Below, in pieces: positions 36,360 through 47,337 of a stretch of 64,000 nt of DNA. Below the pieces are notes generated by a model. It was not told the origin of the DNA, did not search any database, and saw only the letters and a program-made list of their open reading frames with translations. The position numbers were made by a program, and so were the translations under genes. The DNA is from Vibrio aerogenes (lineage in GTDB: Bacteria; Pseudomonadota; Gammaproteobacteria; Enterobacterales; Vibrionaceae): NCBI RefSeq assembly GCF_024346755.1, contig NZ_AP024861.1:2914001-2978000 (forward strand), read 5' to 3'. Each line of letters starts with the position of its first letter. Position 1 is the first letter of the stretch.

Positions 36360-37853
36360 TTAAAGTGTTACACCACTTTTGAACACTGCAATTTCACGGA
36401 AATTGTTTTTCTCATTACGTGTTGGTTCACCGTTCACATGCGTGACAACGACCTCAATGAAACGGTTGAGCAGCGCATCCATCGACTCGCCTTCTACCAG
36501 TGTGCCAGCATTAAAGTCAATCCAGTGTGGTTTACGCCCGGCCAGATTGCTATTGGTTGCAATTTTCATTGTCGGAACCGGCCCGCCATAAGGTGTTCCC
36601 CGCCCGGTCGTAAATAAAACCATATGACATCCGGACATAGCCAAAGCACTGGTGGCAATCGCATCATTGCCCGGTGCACTGAGCAGATTCAGCCCCGGTT
36701 TCCGCAGGCGTTCCCCATAGCGAAGCACATCAATCACATTACTTTGACCTGCTTTTTGTGTACAGCCTAACGATTTCTCTTCCAGCGTTGAAATTCCCCC
36801 GGCTTTATTCCCCGGAGAAGGATTCTCATAAATCGGCTGACGGTGGTCGATAAAGTACTGTTTAAAATCATTGACCATCGAGACTGTATGATGGAAAACC
36901 TCTTCATTTTCACACCGGCTCATCAGAATTCTTTCCGCACCAAACATTTCAGGGACTTCGGTCAGGACACTGGTTCCGCCATGGGTGATCAGATAATCCG
37001 AGAACTGCCCCAGAAGCGGATTCGCTGTGATTCCGGAAAAACCATCAGAACCACCACACTCAAGACCAAATTTCACTTCACTCAGTGTGCCAGGCTCGCG
37101 CTGATCTGTTTTCATCACAGCCAGCAACTCTTTCATTAACGCGATACCATGCTCTGCTTCATCATCATGCTTCTGGCACACCATGAAACGAACCCGTTCA
37201 CGGTCAAATTCACCCAGTGTTTCTTCGAACACAGATACCTGATTATTCTCACAACCCAGTCCGACAACTAAAATTCCGCCGGCATTCGGATGTTTCACCA
37301 GATTCTGTAACAGTGTCCGGGTATTCAGATGATCATCTCCCAGCTGGGAACAACCGTATTGGTGTGTAAAAACATGGATACCGTCAATGGCTGAGAGATC
37401 TTCTTCCTGCTCCAGCTCACGCTTCATCATATTCGCGATGGCGTTCACACAGCCTACCGTCGGAATAATCCATAGCTCATTACGAATACCAATATCACCA
37501 TTCTTCCGCCGGTATATTGAAACCGGCGCATTCTCTATTTCAGAAGAAACAGACTGGAAATCAGGCTGGTATTCATACTCATCAAGATCATTCAGATTCG
37601 TTTTTATATTATGGGGTGAAACATGTTCACCCACACTAACAGAGGAAGTTGCATGTGCAATTGGTGAACCATATTTGATCACCAAATCACCCTCACTGAA
37701 ATCCTTCAGAGCCACCTTATGGGCCTGTGGAATATCCTGCTTCAGATGAACTAATTCACCTTCAACGGTTATCTCTTCTCCGGCTTTCAAATCACATAAT
37801 GCAACTGCAACATTATCGCCGGGATGAATTTTAAATAATGATGCCACAATCAA
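36360..37853 (-). CDS. uxaA: altronate dehydratase UxaA
   Basis: A 497-residue enzyme that dehydrates D-altronate to 2-keto-3-deoxy-D-gluconate, the last of the three hexuronate steps. It has an N-terminal SAF-like domain (about 1-95) with [16 protein letters not shown], and a C-terminal catalytic region with [23 protein letters not shown] and [12 protein letters not shown], conserved in UxaA/GarD and containing Cys residues for the metal or iron site. It is the third gene of the uxaC-uxaB-uxaA operon on the minus strand and overlaps uxaB by 4 nt. Confidence 0.95.
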   Translation of the reverse strand: MIVASLFKIHPGDNVAVALCDLKAGEEITVEGELVHLKQDIPQAHKVALKDFSEGDLVIKYGSPIAHATSSVSVGEHVSPHNIKTNLNDLDEYEYQPDFQSVSSEIENAPVSIYRRKNGDIGIRNELWIIPTVGCVNAIANMMKRELEQEEDLSAIDGIHVFTHQYGCSQLGDDHLNTRTLLQNLVKHPNAGGILVVGLGCENNQVSVFEETLGEFDRERVRFMVCQKHDDEAEHGIALMKELLAVMKTDQREPGTLSEVKFGLECGGSDGFSGITANPLLGQFSDYLITHGGTSVLTEVPEMFGAERILMSRCENEEVFHHTVSMVNDFKQYFIDHRQPIYENPSPGNKAGGISTLEEKSLGCTQKAGQSNVIDVLRYGERLRKPGLNLLSAPGNDAIATSALAMSGCHMVLFTTGRGTPYGGPVPTMKIATNSNLAGRKPHWIDFNAGTLVEGESMDALLNRFIEVVVTHVNGEPTRNEKNNFREIAVFKSGVTL

Positions 37854-39316
37854 TCCTCAATCTGACTTAAAGCCTGACGAACACCAGACTGCCTGATCGC
37901 TTCGATATTCGCAGTCACCTGTTCTGTCAGCCCTTCAATTAATGACAAATTTTGTCCCCAGTGTGATGTATTTGCCAGAACCTGCTCCACTAAAGCTTTC
38001 ACTTTCAGATCACCTGCATTTACTTTCGCCCAGATATCTGCATAAAAATCCAGCCAGTGTTGGTCATCAGCAAGAGGAAACTCTCCATCTTCCCGCTGAC
38101 CATTATAGAAACTGATAAGTGCAGCCAAAGCGAAAGTCAGACGTGCAGGCAAGCGGTTATATTTCTGCTGGAACGACACAAGCTGAGGCAGAATACGTGT
38201 CTTATATTTGGTCATACTGTTCAGAGCAATCGACAACAGCTGATGCTTAATATATGGATTACGGAACCGGTTCAGTACATCATTCGCAAATCCTTTCAAT
38301 TCATCTTCAGGCAGAGATAATGTTGGAATAATCTCATCAAAAATGAGTGACTGAAGGTAAGCTTCCATCTGTTCATCCGCCAGACTCTCACCAACCGTAT
38401 CAATACCAGCCAGAAATGCCACAGGGACCAAAGCAGTGTGCGCACCATTCAGGATCGCAACTTTTCGCTCTTTGTATGGTTTAATGTCATCAACAACTTT
38501 GATATTTAATGCCTGTGATTCATTCAGCTGATCAAGACAAAGCATCTGATTCAGTTCCTGTGGTCCCTGAATCACAAACAGATAAAAGTGCTCCGCACAA
38601 ACCATAAAGGTATCCTGATAGCCAATCTGTGCTGTCAGTGCTTCACTTTCATCTCTTGGATAGCCTGTCACAATCCGATCAACCAGTGTTGAACAAAATG
38701 TATTGGCTTCGTTGACCCATACGGCAAACGCAGCAGGCAGATCCCATAATTCAATATATTGATGAATGATTGCTTTTAATGCATCGCCATTGTAGTCAAT
38801 CAGTTCACATGGCACGATGATCCAGCCTTTGTCTTCTGCGCCATCAAAATGAGTAAAACGCTCAAACAACATTTTTGTCAGTTTAGCCGGGAAACTGCTT
38901 GGTGGTGTATCTGCCAGCTTATCAGAATCGACATAAGCAATACCCGCTTCCGTCGTATTAGAAAAGATAAAACGAATCTCTTCATTCTTAGCCAGATCCA
39001 GCAAGGTATCAAAATTTTTATACGCTGAAATTTCCCGCGTAACACTTGAGATAATCCGGGTATCAGAAACAGCTTTGCCCTGTTCATTCAACCCGCGGAT
39101 AAATGTGGTATACAACCCATCCTGTGTATCCAGGCTTGGTGGAAAATCACTATCAATCGGACGAACAACAACAACACCGGCATTCAAATCTGTCAGTTCA
39201 TTGAGGTGGTCGATTTGCCAGTCAAGGAAAGCCCGTAAAAAGTTACCTTCCCCGAACTGGATAATTTTTTCAGGATAATTGCGATTTTCAAAATCGGTTC
39301 TGTTCAATTGCTTCAT
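37850..39316 (-). CDS. uxaB: tagaturonate reductase (altronate oxidoreductase) UxaB
   Basis: A 488-residue mannitol-dehydrogenase-type NAD-dependent reductase turning D-tagaturonate into D-altronate. The nucleotide site includes [13 protein letters not shown], the family [17 protein letters not shown] stretch holds the catalytic Lys and active-site region, and the all-helical C-terminal domain follows. I chose ATG 39316 because the upstream frame to 39379 would overlap the uxaC coding end by far. The 25-bp gap to uxaC contains GATTGGAATAACAC, which resembles half of the ExuR operator but has 2 extra bases. Confidence 0.95.
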   Translation of the reverse strand: MKQLNRTDFENRNYPEKIIQFGEGNFLRAFLDWQIDHLNELTDLNAGVVVVRPIDSDFPPSLDTQDGLYTTFIRGLNEQGKAVSDTRIISSVTREISAYKNFDTLLDLAKNEEIRFIFSNTTEAGIAYVDSDKLADTPPSSFPAKLTKMLFERFTHFDGAEDKGWIIVPCELIDYNGDALKAIIHQYIELWDLPAAFAVWVNEANTFCSTLVDRIVTGYPRDESEALTAQIGYQDTFMVCAEHFYLFVIQGPQELNQMLCLDQLNESQALNIKVVDDIKPYKERKVAILNGAHTALVPVAFLAGIDTVGESLADEQMEAYLQSLIFDEIIPTLSLPEDELKGFANDVLNRFRNPYIKHQLLSIALNSMTKYKTRILPQLVSFQQKYNRLPARLTFALAALISFYNGQREDGEFPLADDQHWLDFYADIWAKVNAGDLKVKALVEQVLANTSHWGQNLSLIEGLTEQVTANIEAIRQSGVRQALSQIED

Positions 39317-39341
39317 TTGTGTTATTCCAATCAGGTTAAGG

Positions 39342-40757
39342 TTACTTTTTATTTTGAATACCAAAGTACTGTTTTGCATTGTGGTAACAGATATCTGAAA
39401 CCATCTTGCTTAATAAATCGAAGTCATTCGGCGCTTCACCATTTGCAACCCAGTTACCAATCATTTCACACAAGATACGACGGAAATATTCGTGACGGGT
39501 ATAAGACAAGAAGCTACGGCTGTCCGTCAGCATACCGACAAACCGGCTCAGCAGTCCCAGCTGCGCAAGCTGTGTCATCTGACGTTCCATGCCATCTTTT
39601 TGATCATTAAACCACCAGCCGGAGCCAAACTGAATTTTCCCTGGTGTGCCACCGCCCTGGAAGTTACCGCACATCGTAGCCAGTACTTCGTTATCACGCG
39701 GATTCAGGCAGTAAAGAATGGTTTTAGGCAGCAGGTCTTCACGATCAAGCGCATTCAGCAGTTTTGCCAGCGGCTGAGCAACCAGTCCATCATTAATCGA
39801 GTCAAAACCAGTATCCGGGCCCAGCAAGTCAAACATGCGCTGATTGTTATTTCGCATTGCACCGATGTGATACTGCTGTACCCAACCCCGTTTCGCGTAT
39901 TCTTTACCAAGGAAAACCAGTACAGCCGTCTTAAACTGAGCCGCTTCAAACTCAGATACATCACCACCAGCCAAACGCTTCTTCAGAATCGTATCCAGTT
40001 CTTTATCTGTCGCTTCTTCATAAACAACCGTATCCAGTGCATGATCAGAAATACAGCATCCATGCGCCGCAAAATGCTCCAGACGTTTTGTCAGCGCATC
40101 ACACAGACTGTCAAAGGAATCGATTTCAACATCCGCGACCGAACCCAGCTGATGCATATAATCGGCAAAAGTATCCAGATGGATGTTGAATGCTTTGTCA
40201 GGACGCCAGCTTGGTAACATCTGCACTGAAAATGCCTTATCAGCAGCAACGGTTTTATGTGCAGACAGATCATCCACCGGATCATCCGTGGTGCCCACCA
40301 TTTCCACATTCATTTTCTGCATGATAGAACGGGCTGAAAACTCAGGCGTTGCCAGCATTTCATTACATTCATTCCAGATGCGCCCGGCTGTATTTTCGTT
40401 CAGGTTTACACCTGTTATACCAAATGGTCGACGCAACTCAAGATGAGTCCAGTGATAAATTGGATTTCCTAAAGTTGCAGGCACTGTTTTTGCGAATGCA
40501 AAGAACTTCTCTTTGTCACTGGCATCCCCGGTACAAAAGCGCTCATCAACACCATTACTACGCATCGCCCGCCATTTATAATGGTCACCACGCAGCCAAA
40601 TATCAGTCAGATTTGTAAACTTGTAATCATCTGCGACCTGAAAAGGTGGTAAATGACAGTGATAGTCAATAATTGGAAGGTCAGCAGCAACATCGTGATA
40701 AAGACGCTGCGCTAAATCAGTTGTGAGTAAGAAATCAGAACAAAGAAAAGGTTTCAT
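39342..40757 (-). CDS. uxaC: glucuronate/galacturonate isomerase UxaC
   Basis: A 471-residue member of the amidohydrolase-related uronate isomerases, converting D-galacturonate to D-tagaturonate and D-glucuronate to D-fructuronate. The metal-binding DYHCHLPP is near residue 31, [13 protein letters not shown] binds the substrate carboxylate, and the length matches E. coli UxaC (470). It opens the uxaCBA operon. The ExuR-like operator lies 13-28 bp ahead of its ATG. Confidence 0.96.
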   Translation of the reverse strand: MKPFLCSDFLLTTDLAQRLYHDVAADLPIIDYHCHLPPFQVADDYKFTNLTDIWLRGDHYKWRAMRSNGVDERFCTGDASDKEKFFAFAKTVPATLGNPIYHWTHLELRRPFGITGVNLNENTAGRIWNECNEMLATPEFSARSIMQKMNVEMVGTTDDPVDDLSAHKTVAADKAFSVQMLPSWRPDKAFNIHLDTFADYMHQLGSVADVEIDSFDSLCDALTKRLEHFAAHGCCISDHALDTVVYEEATDKELDTILKKRLAGGDVSEFEAAQFKTAVLVFLGKEYAKRGWVQQYHIGAMRNNNQRMFDLLGPDTGFDSINDGLVAQPLAKLLNALDREDLLPKTILYCLNPRDNEVLATMCGNFQGGGTPGKIQFGSGWWFNDQKDGMERQMTQLAQLGLLSRFVGMLTDSRSFLSYTRHEYFRRILCEMIGNWVANGEAPNDFDLLSKMVSDICYHNAKQYFGIQNKK

Positions 40758-41150
40758 AATCTACAGGCCCATTTGTCATACCAATAGTGTTAATTTACAA
40801 TCAAAGGGATAATTAATCAAATATCTTTAAAATTAAAACAAACACTTAAAAACCATATAGTTAGAATAACAATCAAGTTTTTGTATGTTTTATAAGCACA
40901 AATCTGTTAATCTGATCATATATATTTTTATCAAAATTCTACCGGGATCTCATAATTTGATAAGAAAGAAGCACGAAGTTATCACACCAATGATTTATTA
41001 AAATGAAAGTACGTTCTTTTTTGTATACCGAAAGGTGAAAATAAGAAAAGGATATGATCTTTTGCCTGATTGCAGATAAATACGCCCCAGGCAAAAAGTA
41101 AAGACATGCATCCCGCCGACGTAAGATGAGGATGAATCAAAAAGAAAGGA
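40758..41150. other. AT-rich region between pectinesterase and uxaC
   Basis: About 390 bp. Its right end near uxaC holds the operator; the remainder is very AT-rich, and a small minus-strand frame overlapping the pectinesterase end has no ribosome site. A clear terminator for the pectinesterase is not visible. Confidence 0.45.
40771..40785. promoter_or_regulatory. ExuR-type operator ahead of uxaC
   Basis: ATTTGTCATACCAAT on the plus strand reads ATTGGTATGACAAAT on the minus strand, 14 of 15 identical to the site in the exuR leader and in the same position just upstream of the start codon. Confidence 0.72.
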
Positions 41151-42527
41151 TTACTTCCAGAGCTGCCTTGACACAGGGGCAACAGGTTTTTCTGCAGCTA
41201 AGCTACAGCGAGTGAGCGCTTCATAATTTGCAATCTGACTTTCAGTGTCTGCGTTTATATCAACAGTCATTATCCCAGAGTTAGCATATGCAACAAAAGC
41301 ACGGATGCAACACGATTGATCGTTCTGACGCACCGTCGCCAGAAACGGGGGAAACATCCCTTGCACTGACAGCAAATACCGCCCCTCAGAATCAGTCAGG
41401 ACCTTTGTTGTTTTGCCGCAACTATCAGTCACAACGACATGGGCAGGAAAGCTCAGATCGGGCAAAGAAACGGTACCTTGCAGCACATATTGATCTTCAG
41501 CCTGACTTTCTGGATGCCATCCAGACAAAATCGTATCAGCAGTATAGCGTTTCATCTGATCAGGGCTGAGCTGAGGACGCCCCTTATCAGAAACCACACC
41601 GGGCCCGGTATTTCCGTACTCCCAAAAACGGGAGTCTTCAGGATAGAACCAAATCGTCTCCTGATTTTTATTCCGTCCGCCCATTTTATCCCAGCCGTAT
41701 AAATGCTTATCGACATCACAGCAGAGAAAAGCAGCATGACCTACTGCATCCGGGTCAGCATAGTGACCATCATCAAACTGAGTGGTCGGATGCCATGGGC
41801 GGCCCAAACCATAACTTCCATCAGGCACCCGCTCTTCTCTGGAAAGACAGCAGCCTTTAAATACAAAACCAAATTCCTGATCAATAGATGTACAAGGTGC
41901 GACAAGATAACCATATGGCTCGTCAGAGCTCACATCATCCCGGTTTCTGGCGACGATTTGACAATCTTCAAATAACGCCGTTCCACCGCCAAAAATGAAA
42001 TCTACAGTGCCTGTGATGAATGATTGATGAATATATGTCCGGCCGGCATAAAGGTATAAAGTGTCGTGATAACTCACCAAGCGAATATTGTGTAAATGAA
42101 CTCTGTCTCCCCTGTGTGCAACGAGTAAAGCAACGGCTTGAGTATGCGTCAGCTTCGTCGGATCACCATCTGATTTTTTCTGATTCCCCGGAAAATCAAA
42201 CCCATTTTCAATCGTCAGTGTACGGGCTGAAAAATCTGGCGCATTGACACTGATGGTCCGGCTGCCAAAGGTCGCAAATTTTCTTCCGGACGAGTCAATC
42301 ATACCATTCGCAACCGATGCCGTAATAATGGTCCGGTCGCGATCTTCTCCCACTAAAACAACACGGGGACGGTTAATTTCAAAGCTTTCCTGATAAATCC
42401 CTTTGCGGATAAAAATGACATATTCAGAACTATCCTGAGGCGCATGTTCAAGGGCTTGCCGGACAGAAGAAAAGTCACCTTCTCCATCCTGAGAAACAAT
42501 CACATCATAAAATGAAAATAAGCTCAT
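41151..42527 (-). CDS. pectinesterase (CE8) without signal peptide
   Basis: A 458-residue carbohydrate esterase family 8 protein, which removes methyl groups from pectic galacturonate. Active-site residues are visible: Gln130 (HTQAVALLV), Asp155 in YHDTLY (usually YQDTLY), the nucleophile Asp176 in GTVDFIFG, and Arg243/Trp245 in LGRPW. The protein begins directly at the mature-type strand FYDVIVSQDGEGDF with no leader, so it should be cytoplasmic and act on imported methylated oligogalacturonides. The C-terminal 90 residues (about 368-458) look like a carboxypeptidase-regulatory/beta-sandwich unit (LQGTVSLP, LTDSEGRYLLSV) plus a tail. It is surrounded by the pectin genes. Confidence 0.9.
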   Translation of the reverse strand: MSLFSFYDVIVSQDGEGDFSSVRQALEHAPQDSSEYVIFIRKGIYQESFEINRPRVVLVGEDRDRTIITASVANGMIDSSGRKFATFGSRTISVNAPDFSARTLTIENGFDFPGNQKKSDGDPTKLTHTQAVALLVAHRGDRVHLHNIRLVSYHDTLYLYAGRTYIHQSFITGTVDFIFGGGTALFEDCQIVARNRDDVSSDEPYGYLVAPCTSIDQEFGFVFKGCCLSREERVPDGSYGLGRPWHPTTQFDDGHYADPDAVGHAAFLCCDVDKHLYGWDKMGGRNKNQETIWFYPEDSRFWEYGNTGPGVVSDKGRPQLSPDQMKRYTADTILSGWHPESQAEDQYVLQGTVSLPDLSFPAHVVVTDSCGKTTKVLTDSEGRYLLSVQGMFPPFLATVRQNDQSCCIRAFVAYANSGIMTVDINADTESQIANYEALTRCSLAAEKPVAPVSRQLWK

Positions 42528-42723
42528 AGACTATCCGGTTTTGTTATTTTTGAGTGAAGTGATGACAGAACATCACGCTCTAAACAGCTATTACGCGCCA
42601 CGCTGGTAACGAGGCAGATTTCGATAAGCAGACCTTCCGCGCCGTGAGGACGCGGCGGAGCCTCAGGGTTGGGGTCATGCGTGCAGTGTTCGATATCTGC
42701 CGGAGTACAATCAGGAACAGGTA

Positions 42724-44763
42724 TTAGTGGAAATAATCCACCTGCATCTTCAGATCTTCGGCATCCTTCTCCAGAGACTCAGCACTTTCTGAAGTTTTCA
42801 GGCTGATATCCCGGCTTTCCTGATTCAGCTGGCTAATTGCTGAAGCACTATTTGAAACCTGCACAGAGACCTGAGCCTGTTGGTCGACAATGGTCGTGAT
42901 CTCTTCAGCCTGAGAGGCGATCGCATTGACCTGCATCGCAATTGACTCAAGTGCAGTGCCGGCTTCCCGGGATTCTTCCAGCACTTTATTCGCCTGCATC
43001 TGACTTTGTTCAGTGGATGCAACAGCATCACTGGTTGAAGTTTTAAGCTGATTAATGATATCAACAACATTTTGCACTGATGTCTGTGTCCGCATCGCCA
43101 GAGTTCTGACTTCATCTGCAACAACAGCGAACCCCCTTCCCTGATCTCCGGCTCTTGCCGCTTCTATTGCTGCATTCAGTGCCAGTAAGTTGGTCTGCTC
43201 AGCAATTTCATCGATCATTTGTGTCACACTATGAATACTCTCACTTTCTTCACTCAGTTTTTGAATGACCTGAGATGAACGCGTGAGCTGTTCATTCAAT
43301 GCGGCAACGTTATCACAAACAGAACCAACAACCGAAAGACCGGACTGCGTATCCTGATTCGCTTCCCGGACATTTTCAGCTATGGATTCAACCTGTTGGG
43401 AGACAGATTCAGCCGATGCAGCCATCTCTTCAATCGCAGTGACAACCTGTTCCACCTGTTGCTGCTGAACATCCAGCTGTTTTAAGCTTGCACCCGCATC
43501 ATGGGCGACACTCAGTGACTGCTGGCTGACTCTGCCACTGGTTTCCCGTATTTGTGCCACAAGCTGATTGAGATGAGCCGCCATCCCTCTGACGCCCTGA
43601 GATAAAATCGTCATCTCATTATCAGACGGTTTTTCATCAACAGCGATGTTTAAACTGACCTCACCTTCACCAAGTCGCTCCATATATTGAGTTAATTTTT
43701 TCAGAGGTCTTAATGTCCGGTGAATAATCAGGGTCATCAGGATATAGGTTGCAAATCCAACGCCAACTGAAATTGCAGCAATAATAATGAGCAGTGTCCG
43801 GCTATCCTGCGTAATTTCGCTGGTCCATGTGCCGCCAAGCAACACCCAGTTCCAGCCCGGAACCTGCCGGTAAACCATGTATCTTTCTTTTTGTTCTCCG
43901 TTGATTGCAACCGGAAAACGTAAAATACCTTCCTGAGACCCCTGAATCGAGGTAAATGGTCTTTTTCCATCGGCATCAATAAAGTCTGTCATCTTCTTCT
44001 GAGTCCCCGTCCCGTCAACAGAGCCCAGTAAATAGGTACCAAATCGCGCAGTATGATTGTCAGCAACAACCGTCTCACCGGTGTCTCCCCAACGCACATT
44101 TTTCAATGAATTCAAAATCGCTTCGGTTGCTTTTTGAACCGGTAATGCAATCATGACAATTGCACCAACAGTATTATCTTCGTCCACAATCGGATCATAA
44201 TAAGTCATATAGGTATGACCAAACATTGACACCTGCGTAATATATGGCTGGCCACTCTTCAGCTTTTGATACCCCGGATAAGATGAATCTAAAATTTTAT
44301 TAATATTTCTTTTGTCTTCACCATCCTTCTGCGAACTGGCAATACTGAACCATGCATCGCCGGTTGAAGAGTACAAAGTAACGAAAGCGCCGGTGTCTTC
44401 GGTAAAGATATCAACTAAATCAGTATTATTGACTAGTGGCAAACCATATAAATCGATGTTTCTTATTTTCTGGCCGGCATAATCAATGATCTCTTTCTGG
44501 ACTTCAAAACCAGCCAGATAACCATTCTCAAATGTTGAGCTCAAAATCCGGGTGGTTTCAACATAAGCATTAAACTGTCCGCTGACAGTTTCAGCGACTG
44601 CGTTCAGTTTGGATTGTTGTTCACTGAGAGAGGATTGCAGCAGGATTTTCGATGCGTTCTGGTAAACAATTGTCGCGGTGAAACTGAAACCAATGAGTAA
44701 GCAAAAAATAATAGCAAGCTTAAGCTGAAGACCAACACTTCTGTTCTGGTAAGATGAAATCAT
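42724..44763 (-). CDS. methyl-accepting chemotaxis protein with Cache sensor
   Basis: A 679-residue chemoreceptor. Membrane helices lie near residues 13-33 and 327-349, enclosing a periplasmic Cache_3-Cache_2-type ligand domain (about 40-320) with [16 protein letters not shown] and [16 protein letters not shown] domain (about 350-400) follows, and the signalling hairpin tip [21 protein letters not shown] is at about residues 530-550 (shown in part: [18 protein letters not shown]). Lying between pectinesterase and pelX, it may guide cells toward pectin-derived uronates, but the ligand is inferred from position only. It has no C-terminal CheR-binding pentapeptide. Confidence 0.92.
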   Translation of the reverse strand: MISSYQNRSVGLQLKLAIIFCLLIGFSFTATIVYQNASKILLQSSLSEQQSKLNAVAETVSGQFNAYVETTRILSSTFENGYLAGFEVQKEIIDYAGQKIRNIDLYGLPLVNNTDLVDIFTEDTGAFVTLYSSTGDAWFSIASSQKDGEDKRNINKILDSSYPGYQKLKSGQPYITQVSMFGHTYMTYYDPIVDEDNTVGAIVMIALPVQKATEAILNSLKNVRWGDTGETVVADNHTARFGTYLLGSVDGTGTQKKMTDFIDADGKRPFTSIQGSQEGILRFPVAINGEQKERYMVYRQVPGWNWVLLGGTWTSEITQDSRTLLIIIAAISVGVGFATYILMTLIIHRTLRPLKKLTQYMERLGEGEVSLNIAVDEKPSDNEMTILSQGVRGMAAHLNQLVAQIRETSGRVSQQSLSVAHDAGASLKQLDVQQQQVEQVVTAIEEMAASAESVSQQVESIAENVREANQDTQSGLSVVGSVCDNVAALNEQLTRSSQVIQKLSEESESIHSVTQMIDEIAEQTNLLALNAAIEAARAGDQGRGFAVVADEVRTLAMRTQTSVQNVVDIINQLKTSTSDAVASTEQSQMQANKVLEESREAGTALESIAMQVNAIASQAEEITTIVDQQAQVSVQVSNSASAISQLNQESRDISLKTSESAESLEKDAEDLKMQVDYFH

Positions 44764-44956
44764 AAATTGCCTCCATAATTCAATTTCGACACATCACACC
44801 AACTGCTCACCTGTAAAACTTCATTCCATGAAGTGACAGATGATTCTTGTATCCTCACCCCGGAAAGTACAACAATCATTTCCTGTATTACAGGCACATA
44901 ATGCATCATTTATGACTTAAATTTCAGTAAACTCTGTTTTTTTTATTATCAGCAAA

Positions 44957-44984
44957 GGGCTACTTCAAGTCATTGAAGCAGCCC
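44957..44984 (-). terminator. terminator of the kdgM-pelX transcript
   Basis: GGGCTACTTCAA (44957-44968) and TTGAAGCAGCCC (44973-44984) form a 12-bp stem with a 4-nt loop. The single mismatch becomes a G-U pair in minus-strand RNA, so it fits the minus direction, about 17 bp after the pelX stop. Confidence 0.82.
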
Positions 44985-45000
44985 CCAGATCTACAATGAC

Positions 45001-47253
45001 TTAATTGAGATCGCTATCATTTTCGATAATTTTTTCTATCTTCTGTACCGCTTTGCTGTAAGCAGATGCAGTGCCGGATGAAACATACGCTGCTTTTTTC
45101 AGCTTATTCAGTTTCATTGCCGGAATTTCGTGGCCGTTTTCATCTGTGGTATGACCTTTAGAAATAAAGTGGTTGTGCTCTTTCTTAAACGCATTCACAA
45201 CATCACTATACTGGCTGGTCACATAGAAACGATAAGAACGGTTGTTCTCAAACGTACCCTGTTTAACTTTGCTTGAATAAGGACTCTTACGGAACAGGAA
45301 GTTGAAACGCTTGTTATCGATTGAAACGTTGTCATCGACAGTAAACGTCCCTGGGTTAAAGTTATCTGTAAATCCGTCCATGCTGTTATGGAATGACAGA
45401 TTACCTTTCACCACATGTGGTACAGGCAGACCTTCCCCACCGAGTTTGAAACCGTTTCCTCTCGTTCCGCCTTTTTTGTTCTTCATCTTCATGGTTTGAC
45501 CATTCATATAAGCAACAGAGTCAATAATAGTCACCGCACCATTCGGACCATCTTCCACTTTGTTGAATAAATCATAACCATCATCGATGTTATGGTGTGA
45601 GACACAGCGAATCAGTGTATTACCTTCACCCACACGCATTTTCACAGCAAAACCATCAGCGTTGATTTGTGGTTTATCCATGTTGTTATAGCTTTCACTG
45701 TCACGAACCACGTTGTAACTCGCCCACAATGCTTTACCGACCTTCTTCGTGGAAGAAATCTGAAAACCTGTATCCGGTGAGTTATGTGTCAGCATGTGAT
45801 CAAAGTTGTTATGACTGCCATGGACGATTGTTCTGGCACCATCAACCTCGAGTTCAGATACATTCCAGTAGTTCCCTTCATGCATGTAAGTCCCGGTTAG
45901 TTTTACACCTTTCCGGGCTTTCAGGGTTTTACGGGCATTGGCTGTCCCACTGGCAGAAACAGGAATAGTCAGTTCATCAGTATAAACACCAGGCTCCATA
46001 ACAATGGTGCCACCCGGAGGTAACAACTTCACGGCGGTGGCCAGGTCCAGACGACCTTTGGTTCCTTTTGGATTTACGACCAAACGCATTGGATTAGCAA
46101 TCACTTTTCTGACAACCGTATATTCATCTGTGATAGTTTTATCAGAAGGCCCTTCCGATGGTGTAAACGTCACAGCGACTTTCGTTTTTGTCCGGGTCAG
46201 CTTCGTCGGATAACTAAACATTTCTCCGGCTTTAACTGCCTGATCTTTTACCAGCACCTTGCCATTTTGAGTCGCAGAGAATGAACCTGAATAATTTGCA
46301 CGAGCCTGAATAACATATTGATTCACTGTAGAAACAGAAGATGAGGCACGTTGCATTAATGGCGCAACCGCTTTAGGCACATACCGGGGAGTCTCAACAG
46401 TATGTGCTTCGGAAAGCTTCAGTTTCACATCACTGACATGAATTTTTGCATTCCGGGAAGCAAAGAAGCCGACATATTGATAATCCGGATCCTGCATCTC
46501 AACAATGTTTGCATCTGCGCCTTTCACATTGTAACTTTTGTTTACCGTACCATTATCATAAGTCACTTGATAACCGGTATCAGTCCGGGTCAGCGTCATG
46601 TGATATGGTTTATTTTCTCCATAAGTGACGCCTTTGATGAACTCTTTTTTGCTCATCTTGTTATGCGCAGTTCCCCATGGTTGGTAAATTCCCTCACGAT
46701 AGGCAGCGTTAATATTGATTAAGCCATTATTCGCTTTTTTGTTGGCCCGCAGCAGGTTCATCACCATATTGGATGCGGCAGGAAATTCTTCCAGTCCTTC
46801 TGGTTGAGGATTAAGTCTTGGCTTACCCAAAATATCACGCACCATCAGACCTGCACCTTCCTGACGGTTCGGTCTTGAACCGGTTTCAGGCCCGAATTGC
46901 TCCAGAACAACCGTTGCAGATAATGTAAAATTCACATCCGTAGGCAATTTGGTGTAATAGAAAGTTACACCTTCATGAGAGTTGGCGATTTTTCCGCCAC
47001 GACTTTCAATGGTAAATTGGTTCGCAACCGGACCAGCCTGTACCGGCTTACCATTGACAGTCACCTGATTTGTCCCGACTTTTTCAGGCAAAATCGTTGA
47101 ACCGAAGTTTAAATCCGTTGATTGCCCGAATGTGATTGCCTGCCAGGTCAGGTTATCACTGTTTTTGATATAGTCCGCTGTTGATTGATGAGTACTACAT
47201 GCTGCTACAACAAGAACAGATGAAAGTACTAATGGGACTTGTGCTATTTTCAT
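45001..47253 (-). CDS. pelX: exopolygalacturonate lyase PelX, PL9 family lipoprotein
   Basis: A 750-residue pectate disaccharide-lyase of polysaccharide lyase family 9. A lipoprotein signal is seen (VVAACS, lipobox Cys near residue 19), so it is anchored in a membrane facing the periplasm. The N-terminal half is a beta-sandwich region; the catalytic parallel beta-helix (about 410-700) shows GGTIVMEPGVYTDELTIP, HGSHNNFDHMLTHNSPDTGF and the NIDDGYDLFNKVEDGPNG calcium region known from PL9. It releases unsaturated digalacturonate from oligomers that enter via KdgM. ATG 47253 is chosen for AAGGTGG and for the signal peptide. It lies 84 bp downstream of kdgM. Confidence 0.92.
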   Translation of the reverse strand: MKIAQVPLVLSSVLVVAACSTHQSTADYIKNSDNLTWQAITFGQSTDLNFGSTILPEKVGTNQVTVNGKPVQAGPVANQFTIESRGGKIANSHEGVTFYYTKLPTDVNFTLSATVVLEQFGPETGSRPNRQEGAGLMVRDILGKPRLNPQPEGLEEFPAASNMVMNLLRANKKANNGLININAAYREGIYQPWGTAHNKMSKKEFIKGVTYGENKPYHMTLTRTDTGYQVTYDNGTVNKSYNVKGADANIVEMQDPDYQYVGFFASRNAKIHVSDVKLKLSEAHTVETPRYVPKAVAPLMQRASSSVSTVNQYVIQARANYSGSFSATQNGKVLVKDQAVKAGEMFSYPTKLTRTKTKVAVTFTPSEGPSDKTITDEYTVVRKVIANPMRLVVNPKGTKGRLDLATAVKLLPPGGTIVMEPGVYTDELTIPVSASGTANARKTLKARKGVKLTGTYMHEGNYWNVSELEVDGARTIVHGSHNNFDHMLTHNSPDTGFQISSTKKVGKALWASYNVVRDSESYNNMDKPQINADGFAVKMRVGEGNTLIRCVSHHNIDDGYDLFNKVEDGPNGAVTIIDSVAYMNGQTMKMKNKKGGTRGNGFKLGGEGLPVPHVVKGNLSFHNSMDGFTDNFNPGTFTVDDNVSIDNKRFNFLFRKSPYSSKVKQGTFENNRSYRFYVTSQYSDVVNAFKKEHNHFISKGHTTDENGHEIPAMKLNKLKKAAYVSSGTASAYSKAVQKIEKIIENDSDLN

Positions 47254-47275
47254 AATCAGCCACCTTGATGAGAAC

Positions 47276-47308
47276 TGGCTTATTCCGGAAATCAACCAGA
47301 ATAAGCCA
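47276..47308 (-). promoter_or_regulatory. hairpin between kdgM and pelX
   Basis: TGGCTTATTC (47276-47285) and GAATAAGCCA (47299-47308) are perfect 10-bp inverted arms with a 13-nt loop in the gap of the kdgM-pelX transcript. No T run follows, so partial termination or an RNA processing/stability hairpin are the likely roles. Confidence 0.65.
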
Positions 47309-47337
47309 TGAAGAAATGAGAAAAAGAGGTTTGCTTA

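Noticed and set aside
39315..39331. Third ExuR operator between uxaC and uxaB
   Set aside because: ATTTGTGTTATTCCAAT has the outer half sites but two extra bases between them, so spacing does not match the other two sites.
40982..41182. Small minus-strand frame after the pectinesterase
   Set aside because: It overlaps the end of the pectinesterase gene, has no ribosome site and low-complexity hydrophobic composition.
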